Source: an uncultured Gammaproteobacteria bacterium (lineage in GTDB: Bacteria; Pseudomonadota; Gammaproteobacteria; Pseudomonadales; Pseudohongiellaceae). From it: a stretch of 38,837 nucleotides of DNA. Made by a program: the position numbers and the translations under genes. The stretch covers positions 1-38,837 of the forward strand of contig CALEJT010000055.1 of NCBI GenBank assembly GCA_937898685.1. Reading direction: 5' to 3'. The notes under the pieces are model-generated. The model made no database searches and was not told the origin of the DNA. It was given only the letters and a program-made list of their open reading frames with translations. Positions 8,244-17,541 of the stretch are shown piece after piece. Each line of letters opens with the position of its first letter. The first letter of the stretch is position 1.

Positions 8244-11200
8244 ATGAAGACGCGCTTGATCAGGCATTTCAGCAAAAAAAGTCTTACGGTATCCATCATC
8301 GCAGCCTGTGCTGCAACTGAACTATCAGCGCAACAGACCACCAATGTCGAAGAAGTGATGGTGACTGGTTCGCGTATTCGTCAAACCTCCGGCATGTTGA
8401 CGCCGGTTCCGGTTACCGCCATCACCGTCGGCGAACTCCAAAACTACAAACCAGAAGCAACCATCTCCGAGCAGCTCGACCAACTGCCACAATTCTTCCA
8501 GACCCAAAGCGCTCAGCGCGGCGGCGTAATCACCGGCTCTTCGGGCGCCAGCTTCGTCAACATGCGAGGCATCGGTGGCAACCGCACTCTCATCCTGCTC
8601 AACGGCTCACGCGTGGTACCCAATGACCGCACAAGCCAGGTGAACGTCGACGTCTTCCCCACTGCTCTCATCTCGAACGTGGAAGTCGTGACGGGCGGTG
8701 CATCCGCCGCTTACGGCGCCGACGCTCTGGCGGGTGTAGTGAACTTCATCCTGGATAGGGAATTCGAAGGACTCAAGATCTCCACCTCGACCGGTATCAC
8801 CGAAGAGGGCGATGGTGAGAACTGGAACGCCTCTATTGCTGGTGGCCGCAGTTTCGGTGATCGCCTGCATCTAATTGGTTCTCTCGAAGGTCGTCGTATT
8901 CATCAGATCGACCGTGACATGACCGCGACGTCGGGACAGTGGAAGAGCTTCAAACGCTGGGGGCATGTGACCAACCCCGCCTGGAAGCCCACCGATCCGC
9001 CCGGCACCAATCCTCAACGTCTCACCCTGCCCTATGTGCATTCGACGGCCCACACGCCGACTGGTCTTATCAACATGCCAGGCTCGCGCCTCGACCGTAT
9101 GACCTTTCTCGAAGATGGTAGTGGAGTGCGTCCCTTCGTCCTTGGCGACGTGGCCAGCGTCAGTGGCCCAGGCAGTACCCAGTCGCAATCAGGTGGTCCC
9201 GAGGCTTATCTTGCCGACCTTTCCTTCAACGCCGGTCCCTTCGGCAATGAGGTACAACAGGAATCCTTGTTCACTGGCTTCAAGTTCGATGTGAGCGATC
9301 GCTTCAGCATCTACGGCGATCTGATTCTCTCGAACACCGAGTCCAACACTTACAACCAGCCCGGCATTCCACACCTGCAGACTCCCTGGCAGGCAACCAT
9401 CTACATCGAGAACCCGTTCATCCCCGACAGTGTGCGTCGCATCATGGAGGAAGAAGGGCTTACTTCGCTTCGTATCGAGAAGCTCGGCCAACCGATAGGC
9501 ATCACCGATTTCGACAGTAACGAATCGCAGCACAACCGTTTCGAAATGTGGACAGCCAGCGCCGGCTTCGAATTCGACATCGACGGCAACTGGAAGCTCA
9601 CCGGTCGTTATCAGAGTGGTGAGACCGATCGCACGACGATCATCTACAACGAAGTACGTGTGGATCGGCTGTTCATGGCGATCGATGCGGTACGCGACGA
9701 CAAGGGCGGCATCATCTGTAATGTGCAACGCTACAACCCCACTCCAGAGCAATTGGCGGCCGCAGTTGCCGGCCAGACGTTTGCGGGACAGCAGAAAGAG
9801 CCCATAACGCGCATCTCTCCCGTCGGTATCGACAACTCGATTCGAGACTGCAAACCGATCAACATCTTCGGGGTTGGCAACAACTCGCAGGCGGCGATCG
9901 ACTATGTAGCCGACGACCGTATCGGCCTCACCAATGTGCAGCAGGATTTCGCTGAGTTGGTGATCGACGGTGAATTGTTCGAAGGTTTTGGTGCTGGCCC
10001 GATCTCGCTCGCTGCCGGTTTCACCTGGCGTGAAAACTCCTTCTGGCAGCGTTTCGAAACCAACGGTCCCGACCCGCTCGACGGCCCGCCGTTGAATGCA
10101 CCCCATCTGGGTATTCGCGGCATTCCCGCCGGTTACTCGGCTCAGAGCACGAACATGTACATGTTCGGTGGTGTACCGGTGATCGATGGTGAGTTCGATG
10201 TGTGGGAAGCATTCGCCGAGTTGAACGTCCCCATTTTCGAAAATGCCAATGGTCAGCGACTGGAATTCAACATGGCCGGTCGTTCCTCCGATTACTCGCG
10301 CAGCGGCGAGATCGTCAGTTGGAAAACCGGCCTGAGCTTCCAGGTGATGGAGGGTCTGCGCTTGCGCGGAACGGTTTCGCGGGACGTGCGCGAGCCTAGT
10401 TTCTCCGAGCTGTTCGATCAGCAGGGTACGGCTGGTCAGATCAACGACCCAGCGCTCAACGGCACGACTTACCAGATCACGTTGGTGAACGGCGGCAACC
10501 CCGATCTTGAGCCCGAAGAAGCCGACACCTATACCGTGGGCGTCGTATTCCAACCTTCCTTCAACAATTGGTTGGACGGATTACAGTTGTCTCTCGACTG
10601 GTACTCGATCAACGTGGATGGCCTGGTGGGCTCGCTGGGACAACAGCGCATCGTGGATGAATGCTTCAACGGCAACACCAACCAGTGCCCCTACATCGAG
10701 CGCGATCCTGTCTCCGGCATGGTCAACAGGGTGCGCAACGTCTTCCAGAACATCAACGCGGCCAAGGTGAGCGGTGTGGATGCGGAGATTGCGTACACCA
10801 TGGATCCGGACTTCTTCGCGAATGAGACGGAGACCTTCAGCATTCGCGCGCTGGCCGGTTACTTGCGCGAGAACTCGCAGACCAACCTTGGTGGTACGAA
10901 GCTGGAACAGGCGGGTGGCCCGGGACGTCCCGAATGGACTACCACCATAACGGGTACTTACAACGTGGGTCCCTGGAGCTTCATGCTGCGTGGCCGCTAC
11001 TACGATTCCGTGCTCCTCAACAACCTATGGGTCGAAGGCGTGGATGTGGATGACAACACCACGGCGTCCAACACCGTCTGGAACGCGAGCATAGGCTACG
11101 GTGGAGAGCTGCAATCGGGTGCTGCTTGGCGCGCGAGCCTCAACATCACCAATCTCTTCGATCGTGAACCTCCAATCATCCCGAGCTTCAACTCTCGCTT

Positions 11201-11276
11201 CGGTACTCAGACGGTCAGCAACGACTACGACGTATTCGGTCGTCGCTATCAGCTGACACTGAACCTGACCTTCTGA
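8244..11276 (+). CDS. TonB-dependent outer-membrane receptor
   Basis: This 1010-residue protein has an N-terminal signal (MKTRLIRHF, a hydrophobic core, ELSAQ), then a TonB-box-like VEEVMVTGSRIR, a plug domain (RTLILLNGSRVVPNDR, then VTGGASAAYGADALAGVVNF, residues about 40-170) and a long beta-barrel ending in the aromatic-terminated YQLTLNLTF expected of outer-membrane porin-like barrels. It should import a bulky ligand across the outer membrane using TonB-ExbB-ExbD energy. The ligand is unknown; the lack of siderophore genes and the company of DUF6152 and DUF1592/DUF1552 clusters argue for an organic substrate rather than iron (inference). A GAGGGGAAAG site precedes the ATG. A hairpin at 11287 ends the unit. 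Confidence 0.93.
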   Translation: MKTRLIRHFSKKSLTVSIIAACAATELSAQQTTNVEEVMVTGSRIRQTSGMLTPVPVTAITVGELQNYKPEATISEQLDQLPQFFQTQSAQRGGVITGSSGASFVNMRGIGGNRTLILLNGSRVVPNDRTSQVNVDVFPTALISNVEVVTGGASAAYGADALAGVVNFILDREFEGLKISTSTGITEEGDGENWNASIAGGRSFGDRLHLIGSLEGRRIHQIDRDMTATSGQWKSFKRWGHVTNPAWKPTDPPGTNPQRLTLPYVHSTAHTPTGLINMPGSRLDRMTFLEDGSGVRPFVLGDVASVSGPGSTQSQSGGPEAYLADLSFNAGPFGNEVQQESLFTGFKFDVSDRFSIYGDLILSNTESNTYNQPGIPHLQTPWQATIYIENPFIPDSVRRIMEEEGLTSLRIEKLGQPIGITDFDSNESQHNRFEMWTASAGFEFDIDGNWKLTGRYQSGETDRTTIIYNEVRVDRLFMAIDAVRDDKGGIICNVQRYNPTPEQLAAAVAGQTFAGQQKEPITRISPVGIDNSIRDCKPINIFGVGNNSQAAIDYVADDRIGLTNVQQDFAELVIDGELFEGFGAGPISLAAGFTWRENSFWQRFETNGPDPLDGPPLNAPHLGIRGIPAGYSAQSTNMYMFGGVPVIDGEFDVWEAFAELNVPIFENANGQRLEFNMAGRSSDYSRSGEIVSWKTGLSFQVMEGLRLRGTVSRDVREPSFSELFDQQGTAGQINDPALNGTTYQITLVNGGNPDLEPEEADTYTVGVVFQPSFNNWLDGLQLSLDWYSINVDGLVGSLGQQRIVDECFNGNTNQCPYIERDPVSGMVNRVRNVFQNINAAKVSGVDAEIAYTMDPDFFANETETFSIRALAGYLRENSQTNLGGTKLEQAGGPGRPEWTTTITGTYNVGPWSFMLRGRYYDSVLLNNLWVEGVDVDDNTTASNTVWNASIGYGGELQSGAAWRASLNITNLFDREPPIIPSFNSRFGTQTVSNDYDVFGRRYQLTLNLTF

Positions 11277-11286
11277 TGAGGCACCA

Positions 11287-11312
11287 GGGGCAAGGTATGC
11301 AGTCCTTGCCCC
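11287..11312 (+). terminator. Stem-loop after the TonB receptor gene
   Basis: A perfect nine-base-pair stem (GGGGCAAGG at 11287-11295 with CCTTGCCCC at 11304-11312) closes an eight-base loop 11 bases after the receptor stop. No run of T follows, so it may act as an mRNA end-protecting hairpin or a Rho-assisted terminator rather than a classic intrinsic one. Confidence 0.5.
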
Positions 11313-11347
11313 ACTCATCTCCGATCAACGCCGACACATTCCACCGG

Positions 11348-11375
11348 TTGTTGCGTCTACTTGTTCCGCTATACT
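11348..11375 (+). promoter_or_regulatory. Putative promoter giving a leaderless mRNA
   Basis: TTGTTG (11348-11353) and TATACT (11370-11375) are spaced by 16 bases, a reasonable sigma-70 promoter. The expected transcription start, about seven bases after the -10 box, falls on the A of the ATG at 11382. No ribosome binding site is visible before that ATG. The TATACT followed by GCGC also resembles the boxes before the three DUF4157 genes. Confidence 0.5.
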
Positions 11376-11381
11376 GCGCGG

Positions 11382-12218
11382 ATGCAAGTAACTCTGTTTC
11401 CAAATCCACGCCGTCCCGGCATCGGCCTGCGTCCCAAGAAAGAAGCTCAACGTCCTTCGTTGCCTCAGCATGCCAGGCTTTGTCCTGTGCTCGAGGCGGG
11501 AAGCTCTTTGGGTTTTCTGGTCTATCCCTCTCTCGCCGAAAACGAACAGTTCCACATCGGTTACGAAGGCGAAGGCCTCTATCAATTCGGTTACGCCGTA
11601 AATCCCACCGGACGGAAGTGGGAGCAGGTGTTCTTCGTGACCTACCAGTTGTCGATGGGCGGCATCGGCTTGCGCAAGGAAGAAGTGAAACTGATGGTGC
11701 CTGAAACGCCGGGCTTTCGTCAGACTGCGCTGTCCATCGCCCGCATGTTCATCGAACCCGACGACATCGGCACTCCCGAAGGTGGAGTGACGCTACGTGG
11801 CGCCTATAACTTCCAAACGCCACCAGGTTGGGACACGGTTTATACGGGAGTCATCAACAACCCGACGCGCCCAGTAGCACCGGTGCTGGTGACACGCGTA
11901 GAAACGGATTGGTACGTTCACGACTCCGAGTTCCGTTACATCCTGTCGCCAGGTGACATCATCACGGTGTCGCACAACCTACCCATCGGCCAAGTATTCT
12001 TCGTGCCTCGTGAAGAGGTGACCTTGCGTGATGGCTCTGCGGAAGAAATCGAGGAGCGCAAGAAAGCAAGTGCAGCCTTCTTCGAAGAAAAGGCTGCCAC
12101 CAAGGCGAAGACACCGTACGGCATGGAGTACAGCCCGGTGTATCAACGGAAGAGCCGAGAAAACCGCAAGAATCAGAAGGGCGGCGGAGAAGGATCCGAC
12201 GATCAAGGTTCGAATTGA
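11382..12218 (+). CDS. Cytoplasmic protein of unknown function, possibly DUF6065-like
   Basis: This 278-residue protein has no signal peptide or membrane segment. It reads as a beta-rich domain with landmarks FHIGYEGEG, YNFQTPPGWDTVYTGV and VETDWYVHDSEFRYIL, and ends in a charged, lysine- and glutamate-rich tail (about residue 215 onward) that looks disordered. The FQTPPGW block followed later by VETDW recalls the layout of DUF6065 proteins, but I hold that only loosely. I prefer the ATG at 11382 over an in-frame TTG at 11361, because the TTG lies inside the promoter-like sequence. The gene stands alone between the receptor and the convergent ankyrin gene and shares a bidirectional terminator with the latter. 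Confidence 0.7.
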   Translation: MQVTLFPNPRRPGIGLRPKKEAQRPSLPQHARLCPVLEAGSSLGFLVYPSLAENEQFHIGYEGEGLYQFGYAVNPTGRKWEQVFFVTYQLSMGGIGLRKEEVKLMVPETPGFRQTALSIARMFIEPDDIGTPEGGVTLRGAYNFQTPPGWDTVYTGVINNPTRPVAPVLVTRVETDWYVHDSEFRYILSPGDIITVSHNLPIGQVFFVPREEVTLRDGSAEEIEERKKASAAFFEEKAATKAKTPYGMEYSPVYQRKSRENRKNQKGGGEGSDDQGSN

Positions 12219-12227
12219 TCACTACGT

Positions 12228-12255
12228 AAAAAGCCCGGCCTTGGCCGGGCTTTTT
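12228..12255. terminator. Bidirectional intrinsic terminator
   Basis: A perfect stem of GCCCGGCC (12233-12240) and GGCCGGGC (12243-12250) is flanked by five A on the left and five T on the right, so it can end transcription from both sides. It serves the gene ending at 12218 and the convergent ankyrin gene ending at 12271. Confidence 0.9.
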
Positions 12256-12270
12256 CGTTGAGCCTCAGAC

Positions 12271-14067
12271 TCAGTTCAAGTCGATCGGGTTGTAATCCAC
12301 GGAACACACTTCCACGATGCAGATCGATTCGAGCGTGCGACCTTCGGGCGGCGGCTCGAGCCCCTGCTCGATCATCAGCTGCCTGATCACTGCTGCAGTC
12401 TCCGGATGCGGAATGGCGGATTGCACCCCGACACGCACCAGGCCATCGGCATAGTCGATGGGCTGCCAAGTATGCGCTGCCAATTCCGGACTGCCACGGT
12501 TGTCGGTGTTGCCGAAGTCGCGCACATCGAGGCGAGCACCGGCCGCAACCAACACTTTCACGACTTCAGTAGCGCCTTTGTGTGCAGCCCCATGCAAGGC
12601 TACCCGGCCGGTATCCGCCTGATAGTTGGGATCGATGCCGAGTTCCAACAGGAGCTTCACTGCTTCGACCGTCTGTTCCGGTGACCACTCGAAGGTGATG
12701 CCTTCCACCCAGCCAATGCCCGCGGCAACGGCCAACGGAGTTACACCCAGTTTGGTGTAGATATGAGGGTCAGCACCGTATTCGAGCAGAAGCCGCATGA
12801 GCTCTATGTCGCCCGACTGCGATGCGCGCAAGAAAGCAGTGGCGCCCTCTTCGTCCAACCACTGATTGGTGAATACCGTGCGGGTCTCGGAGCTCTCGAT
12901 CATCTGCGCATTGGGATCTGCGCCTTTGTCGAGCAACAGCTTGATGAACTCGAGATCATCCATGTCCGGGACGCGTGTGGGGTAGTCACCCCCTTCGATG
13001 TTGCGGTTATCCGTGGCGAGATAGAGCGGGGTCCAACCACCTTTGTTGGCAAGGTTCACATCCGCCCCGTTGTCGATGAGGAAACTCGCCATACGGTAGT
13101 TGCGGTTCTGTACCGCGGCGAGCAATGGGCTCCAGCCATAACGGCTGACCTGATTCACATCAGCGCCTGCATCGAGCAGCACCTTGGCCACTTCGATCGA
13201 GCCAGTGCGCGCAGCATAGATGAGCGGCGTGAGCTCACCACCATCGGGCTCGGTGGGACGTGCGTTGCCGCTGTCGTCCCGGAAGAAACCACCTCCACCG
13301 AGACGTTGGCAGATGATTTCGATCGTGAGCTGGTCTGCCGTGAGGTCATTGATCAGAGGATTCGTGCCCGACAAGGCGAGCTCTTTCAGTGTGTCGAGAT
13401 CATCCGTGTCCTGTTCGCACATGACGGAGATCACCTGACGGCGCACTGCCCTGCGAGGATCCGACGACTGCCCCAATGCTGCCGTGCGCCCATCGCGCAT
13501 CACAGGAGCGGACACAGCAGCCACATCGGCACCATTGGCTATGAGTAAGGTTGCAACCTCGGCATGACCTTGATCTGCCGCCTGCATCAGCGCAGTGGTG
13601 CCGCGCTGCGCTTCACGCGCATTGGGATCGGCGCCGTGCTGCAGAAGTACACGTACTGCTTCAGCCACACCGGAGCGAGCCGCCAACATGAGCGGCCTGC
13701 GTCCGAGCGGTAGAGATTCATTGGCATCGGCACCGGCTGCCAACAAGACTTCGATCACTGCGGCTTCACCGCGCTCGGCCGCAAGCCACAGTGGTGTGGA
13801 GCCATTGCGATTCGCAGCGGAAGGATCGGCCCCTGCATCGAGCAGCATCTTCGCCAGCTCGGCATCACCGTGGTAGGCAGCCCAATGCAAAGCCGTGGCA
13901 CCGTCCCCCTGAGGAAAATTCACATCGACACCAGCAGCCAACAACTGCTGCACGGCATCCGTGTCGTGACGCATCGCCGCGTCGACCACCAACTCGGATT
14001 GAGAAAGCGCAAAGGAAGAGAAGGAAAGGAAAAAGGCGATGACAGCCGTTCTTCCGAGCGTACGCAT
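12271..14067 (-). CDS. Exported ankyrin-repeat protein with conserved Cys-containing tail (cluster B, second copy)
   Basis: The 598-residue protein has a Sec signal peptide (MRTLGRTAVIAFF, cut near FALSQ) and ankyrin repeats in two blocks, about residues 25-180 and 280-530. Between them is a non-repeat insert with several cysteines (VMCEQD, IICQRL). The end carries GRTLESICIVEVCSV, two cysteines five residues apart, which is shared with the neighbouring paralogue at 14319 but absent from the cluster A ankyrin protein. GGAGG lies eight bases before the ATG. A gap of 251 bases and a terminator-like palindrome separate it from the upstream paralogue, so it may have its own promoter. Role: probably a periplasmic protein-binding scaffold; the partner is unknown. 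Confidence 0.88.
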   Translation of the reverse strand: MRTLGRTAVIAFFLSFSSFALSQSELVVDAAMRHDTDAVQQLLAAGVDVNFPQGDGATALHWAAYHGDAELAKMLLDAGADPSAANRNGSTPLWLAAERGEAAVIEVLLAAGADANESLPLGRRPLMLAARSGVAEAVRVLLQHGADPNAREAQRGTTALMQAADQGHAEVATLLIANGADVAAVSAPVMRDGRTAALGQSSDPRRAVRRQVISVMCEQDTDDLDTLKELALSGTNPLINDLTADQLTIEIICQRLGGGGFFRDDSGNARPTEPDGGELTPLIYAARTGSIEVAKVLLDAGADVNQVSRYGWSPLLAAVQNRNYRMASFLIDNGADVNLANKGGWTPLYLATDNRNIEGGDYPTRVPDMDDLEFIKLLLDKGADPNAQMIESSETRTVFTNQWLDEEGATAFLRASQSGDIELMRLLLEYGADPHIYTKLGVTPLAVAAGIGWVEGITFEWSPEQTVEAVKLLLELGIDPNYQADTGRVALHGAAHKGATEVVKVLVAAGARLDVRDFGNTDNRGSPELAAHTWQPIDYADGLVRVGVQSAIPHPETAAVIRQLMIEQGLEPPPEGRTLESICIVEVCSVDYNPIDLN

Positions 14068-14269
14068 AGGTCAGTCCTCCGAGCCAAGTCATTTGGCGCG
14101 GATTGCTGTGGAGTACGCTAGGTCGTACCGTCCTTCAGCTCGCCCCTATTCCCAGGGATGGGATGAGTCGTAATGCAGGTGCTGGTTCGGGATCCCCTCG
14201 CGCTGCTAGTCGCAGCAAACCGTCGCCATCACTTCTCAAAGAAGGCGCAGAAACGCAGCCTTCTGAAAA

Positions 14270-14297
14270 CCTTAGCCCGGCATATGCCGGGCTAAGG
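14270..14297 (-). terminator. Palindromic terminator after the third ankyrin gene
   Basis: A 28-base perfect palindrome (CCTTAGCCCGGCAT and its complement) lies 22 bases beyond the stop at 14319 and is followed on the minus strand by TTTTCAG. A second, shorter hairpin (AGAAGGC at 14240-14246 with GCCTTCT at 14258-14264) comes just after it, again with a short T run, so the two may work in series. Confidence 0.7.
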
Positions 14298-14318
14298 TGG
14301 TACATCTAATTATCGTTA

Positions 14319-16145
14319 TCAGTTCGGATCGTAGTGCACCGAGCAGACTTCCACGATGCAGATCGATTCCAACGTGCGACCTTCCGGCGGAACCGGCAGA
14401 CCAGCCTCCAGCATCAGCTCGCGCAATACAGCGGCAGTCTCCGGATGAGGGATTGCAGACTGCACACCCACACGCACCAGACCGTCGGCATAGTCGATGG
14501 CCTGCCACGTATGCGCCGCCAACTCGGGGCTACCACGGTTGTCGGTGTTGCCGTAGTCACGCGTATCCAACTTCGCTCCCGCAGCAGCCAGGATCTTCAC
14601 TACTTCGGTGGCGCCCTTGTGAGCAGCACCGTGCAGTGCAGTACGTCCCGTGGCTGCCTGGACGTTGGGATCGATACCGAGCTCAAGCAGATATTTCACT
14701 GCTTCGATGGTTTGCTCAGTCGACCATTCGAAAGTAACACCCTCAACCCAGCCGATACCCGCAGCCACTGCGAGCGGCGTGATATTCAGTGCCGTGTTGA
14801 TGTGCGGATCCGCGCCGTACTCGATCAGCATCTTCATCAGCGGCAAATCACCGGACTGCGAAGCGCGCAGGAATGCTGTGGCGCCTTCTTCATCCAACCA
14901 CTGGTTGGTGAACACCGTGCGAGTTTCCGTGCTCTCGATGATGCGAGCATTGGGATCGGCACCGCTATCGAGCAGGAACTTGATGAACTCCAGCGTATCC
15001 ATGTCGGGAGTACGCGTCGGATAGTCACCGCCTTCGATGTTGCGGTTGTCCGTGGCCAGATAGAGCGGAGTCCAGCCACCCTTGTTGGCAAGGTTCACAT
15101 CCGCGCCGTTCTCGATCAGGAACTTCGCCATCTGGTAGTTCTGGTTGTGAGTGGCTGCCAACAACGGGCTCCAACCGTAACGAGTCGTCTGGTTGACGTC
15201 GGCACCAGCTTCGAGCAGCACCTTGGCAACTTCGATGGAACCGGTACGCGCGGCGTAAACCAGCGCGGTCAATTCCCCACCATCGGGCTCACGCTGACCG
15301 GGAGGCCCATTGGCGAAGCGGCGGTCAGAAACGCCAGCCACGACGGCAAAGCCCAGGTTGCCACGCTCGAATTTGCTACAGATGTTCTCGCGGTTCTGCT
15401 CAGCACCGGAGTTGACGAACTCCTCCAGTACGGAGTCCTTGCTCATCTCATCCGTGGCACCGTCTTGTACCAGCGCCTTCAGAACGTCGAGATCGGGATT
15501 ATCCTGCTCGCAGATGGAAACGATGGTCTGGCGACGAACCTCGATCCTGGGATCGCCTGCCTGTCCCAGCGCGGCAGTACGGCCGTCTCGCATTACGGGA
15601 GCGGAAACAGCAGCGAAATCGGCACCGTGCTCGATGAGATATTTGGCGACCTCGGCATGACCTTGGTCCGCAGCCTGCATCAGAGCCGTGGTGCCACGCT
15701 GCGATTCCTTGGCGTTGGGATCAGCCCCACGCTCGATCAGCACACGTACGGCATCGACCACACCAGAACGAGCTGCCAACATCAGAGGACGACGCCCCAA
15801 CGGCAGCTCTTCGTTCGGATCAGCACCAGCATCGAGCAGCGTCGCGATCATCGCCGCGTCGCCGCGGATCGAAGCCAGCCACAGCGGCGTGGAGCCATTG
15901 CGGTTCGCTACGCTGGGATCGGCGCCAGCCTGCAGCAGAGCCTCGGCCAGCTTCACATCGCCGTGGTAGGCAGCCCAATGCAACGCGGTAGCACCGTCCG
16001 GCTGTTTACCGTTTACGTCGGCGCCATTCTGCAGCACGCGCAGCACTGCTTCGGCGTCACGCTGCATCGCCAAGTCCGCTACGTCAGACTGTGCTAACGC
16101 AAAGTTTGAAGACGCCAACATCAGGGCCAGCGCAAGCGCCTTCAT
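14319..16145 (-). CDS. Exported ankyrin-repeat protein with conserved Cys-containing tail (cluster B, first copy)
   Basis: This is a tandem paralogue of the gene at 12271, with near-identical stretches such as NLANKGGWTPLYLATDNRNI and FTNQWLDEEGATAFLRASQS. It has a signal peptide (MKALALALMLASS, cut near FALAQ), ankyrin repeats either side of a non-repeat insert, and the tail ESICIVEVCSVHYDPN. The insert is longer than in the sister and holds CEQDNP and ENICSKFERG. The start is uncertain: ATG 16145 (608 residues) has AAAAGG five bases upstream and is my choice; ATG 16160 and TTG 16184 are in frame, the last overlapping the DUF1552 stop as TTGA. It is in an operon with the DUF1552 and DUF1592 genes of cluster B. 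Confidence 0.86.
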   Translation of the reverse strand: MKALALALMLASSNFALAQSDVADLAMQRDAEAVLRVLQNGADVNGKQPDGATALHWAAYHGDVKLAEALLQAGADPSVANRNGSTPLWLASIRGDAAMIATLLDAGADPNEELPLGRRPLMLAARSGVVDAVRVLIERGADPNAKESQRGTTALMQAADQGHAEVAKYLIEHGADFAAVSAPVMRDGRTAALGQAGDPRIEVRRQTIVSICEQDNPDLDVLKALVQDGATDEMSKDSVLEEFVNSGAEQNRENICSKFERGNLGFAVVAGVSDRRFANGPPGQREPDGGELTALVYAARTGSIEVAKVLLEAGADVNQTTRYGWSPLLAATHNQNYQMAKFLIENGADVNLANKGGWTPLYLATDNRNIEGGDYPTRTPDMDTLEFIKFLLDSGADPNARIIESTETRTVFTNQWLDEEGATAFLRASQSGDLPLMKMLIEYGADPHINTALNITPLAVAAGIGWVEGVTFEWSTEQTIEAVKYLLELGIDPNVQAATGRTALHGAAHKGATEVVKILAAAGAKLDTRDYGNTDNRGSPELAAHTWQAIDYADGLVRVGVQSAIPHPETAAVLRELMLEAGLPVPPEGRTLESICIVEVCSVHYDPN

Positions 16146-16180
16146 TCCAACCTTTTGCATACTTCGTCGACCTATTCCGA

Positions 16181-17536
16181 TCAAACCAATTTGTCCAAAC
16201 GTCCGGTACTGTCACCGAAGCTATCCCGATGGATGTCGAACTGATCCAGGATGCTCAACAACAGGTTACCGGTCGGCACTGTCTTGGTGGGATACGCCAG
16301 GTGACGTCCACCTTTCAGCTTGCCGTGGTTACCACCGATCAGAATGTGCGGAACGTCGTAGTGCAGATGCTGGTTCGGGTTGCCCATGTTGCTGCCGTAG
16401 AGGAGCAACGAGTGGTCGAGCAGCGAGCCATCGCCGTCTTCGGTTTTGGCCAGCTTGTCGACGAAGTAGGCAAGCATCTTGACGTGGTACTGGTTGATCT
16501 TCGAGAACTCGTCGATTCGAGCCGGGTCCTCACCGTGGTGCGAACCACTGTGGAAGCCCAGGGTCGGCGCTTCACTTTCAGGGTATACGCGGCCGGTGAG
16601 GTCGCGTGCGAACAGCATGGTGCCGACGCGCGAGATATCTGCCTGCCAGGCCAGAGCCAACAGATCGAACATCAGTTTGATGTGCTGATCGAAGGACTGC
16701 GGAATGCCCGGCGGAACAGCGAAATCTTCCGGTGCGGAAGTCGTGGCGTTCGCTGCGATCTGCAGACGACGCTCGATCTCGCGCACGTTCTCAGTGAAGC
16801 TGTCGAGGCGCATGCGGTCCGGTGCGCTGATTTCTTTGCGCAAAGAACCGATCTTGTCCGTGATGGAGTCCAGGATGCTCTGGTTGCGCATACGGCGAGC
16901 CGCACGCTGTTCAGGCGAACTACCGCTACCGAACATACGCTCGAACACCACCTGCGGGTTCAATTCCATCGGCAGCGGCGTGGTCGGCGATGCCCAGGAA
17001 ATGGTGTTGGTATATACGCAGCTGTAGCCTTCACCACAGTTACTTGCACCTGAACCCGGATCCTCTACGGAGATTTCCATCGACGGCAGCAGGGTTTCGC
17101 GGCCAATGTGCGATGCGATGATCTGGTCGATGGTGTGGCCTGCGCGAACGTCGGCACCTGCAGTTTTCTTGGGTTTCTCGGCACACAGGAATGCGGCGGC
17201 TACCCAGTGGTCGGCACCGGTTTCGCCCGGAGGCGGTTCAGAGGAACGCGAGTGCAGACCCGACAATACCACCAGCTGATCGCGGAAAGGCTCCAGCGGT
17301 TTCCAGATGAAGGGCAGCTCGGCCGGCAGGGCACCTTCTTTCTCAGGCACCCAGTAATGACCCGGCGCTGCGCCGTGAGGAACGAAGCCACCGAAGAAAC
17401 GAGAAGGCGTTTTGGCGGCCGTTTTCTCCTGCGCGGTCGCTGCGGGAATCATCGCATCCAGCAGAGGGAGTCCAAGCGAGACGCCTGCCCCACGAAGCAG
17501 TGCACGTCGAGATATGTGCTTTTTGGTAATAATCAT
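16181..17536 (-). CDS. DUF1552 family protein with Tat signal (cluster B)
   Basis: The 451-residue protein begins MIITKKHISRRALLRG, almost the same Tat leader as its paralogue at 1966-3297, and should be exported folded. Family landmarks are GGFVPHGAAPGHYW, KLMFDLLALAWQADISRVG and DHSLLLYGSNMGNPNQH, followed by a conserved VPHILIGGNHGKLKGGRHL with several histidines that may matter for function. Compared with the cluster A copy, the substrate-side loops differ: this one has HSGSHHGEDPARIDEF where the other has HPLSHHRYVPDKMDK. GAGGAG lies eight bases before the ATG, inside the end of the DUF1592 gene five bases away. Catalytic activity is unassigned for this family to my knowledge. Confidence 0.9.
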   Translation of the reverse strand: MIITKKHISRRALLRGAGVSLGLPLLDAMIPAATAQEKTAAKTPSRFFGGFVPHGAAPGHYWVPEKEGALPAELPFIWKPLEPFRDQLVVLSGLHSRSSEPPPGETGADHWVAAAFLCAEKPKKTAGADVRAGHTIDQIIASHIGRETLLPSMEISVEDPGSGASNCGEGYSCVYTNTISWASPTTPLPMELNPQVVFERMFGSGSSPEQRAARRMRNQSILDSITDKIGSLRKEISAPDRMRLDSFTENVREIERRLQIAANATTSAPEDFAVPPGIPQSFDQHIKLMFDLLALAWQADISRVGTMLFARDLTGRVYPESEAPTLGFHSGSHHGEDPARIDEFSKINQYHVKMLAYFVDKLAKTEDGDGSLLDHSLLLYGSNMGNPNQHLHYDVPHILIGGNHGKLKGGRHLAYPTKTVPTGNLLLSILDQFDIHRDSFGDSTGRLDKLV

Positions 17537-17541
17537 GTGGA

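Noticed and set aside
8161..8246. A 28-codon frame starting with ACG right after a perfect Shine-Dalgarno sequence
   Set aside because: There is no space between the ribosome site and the ACG, and ACG is a very poor start; the peptide is only Lys, Thr and Arg rich leader-like sequence.
14334..16097. A 587-residue plus-strand frame opposite the ankyrin gene
   Set aside because: It arises from the repeat codons of the ankyrin gene read backwards and has no independent support.
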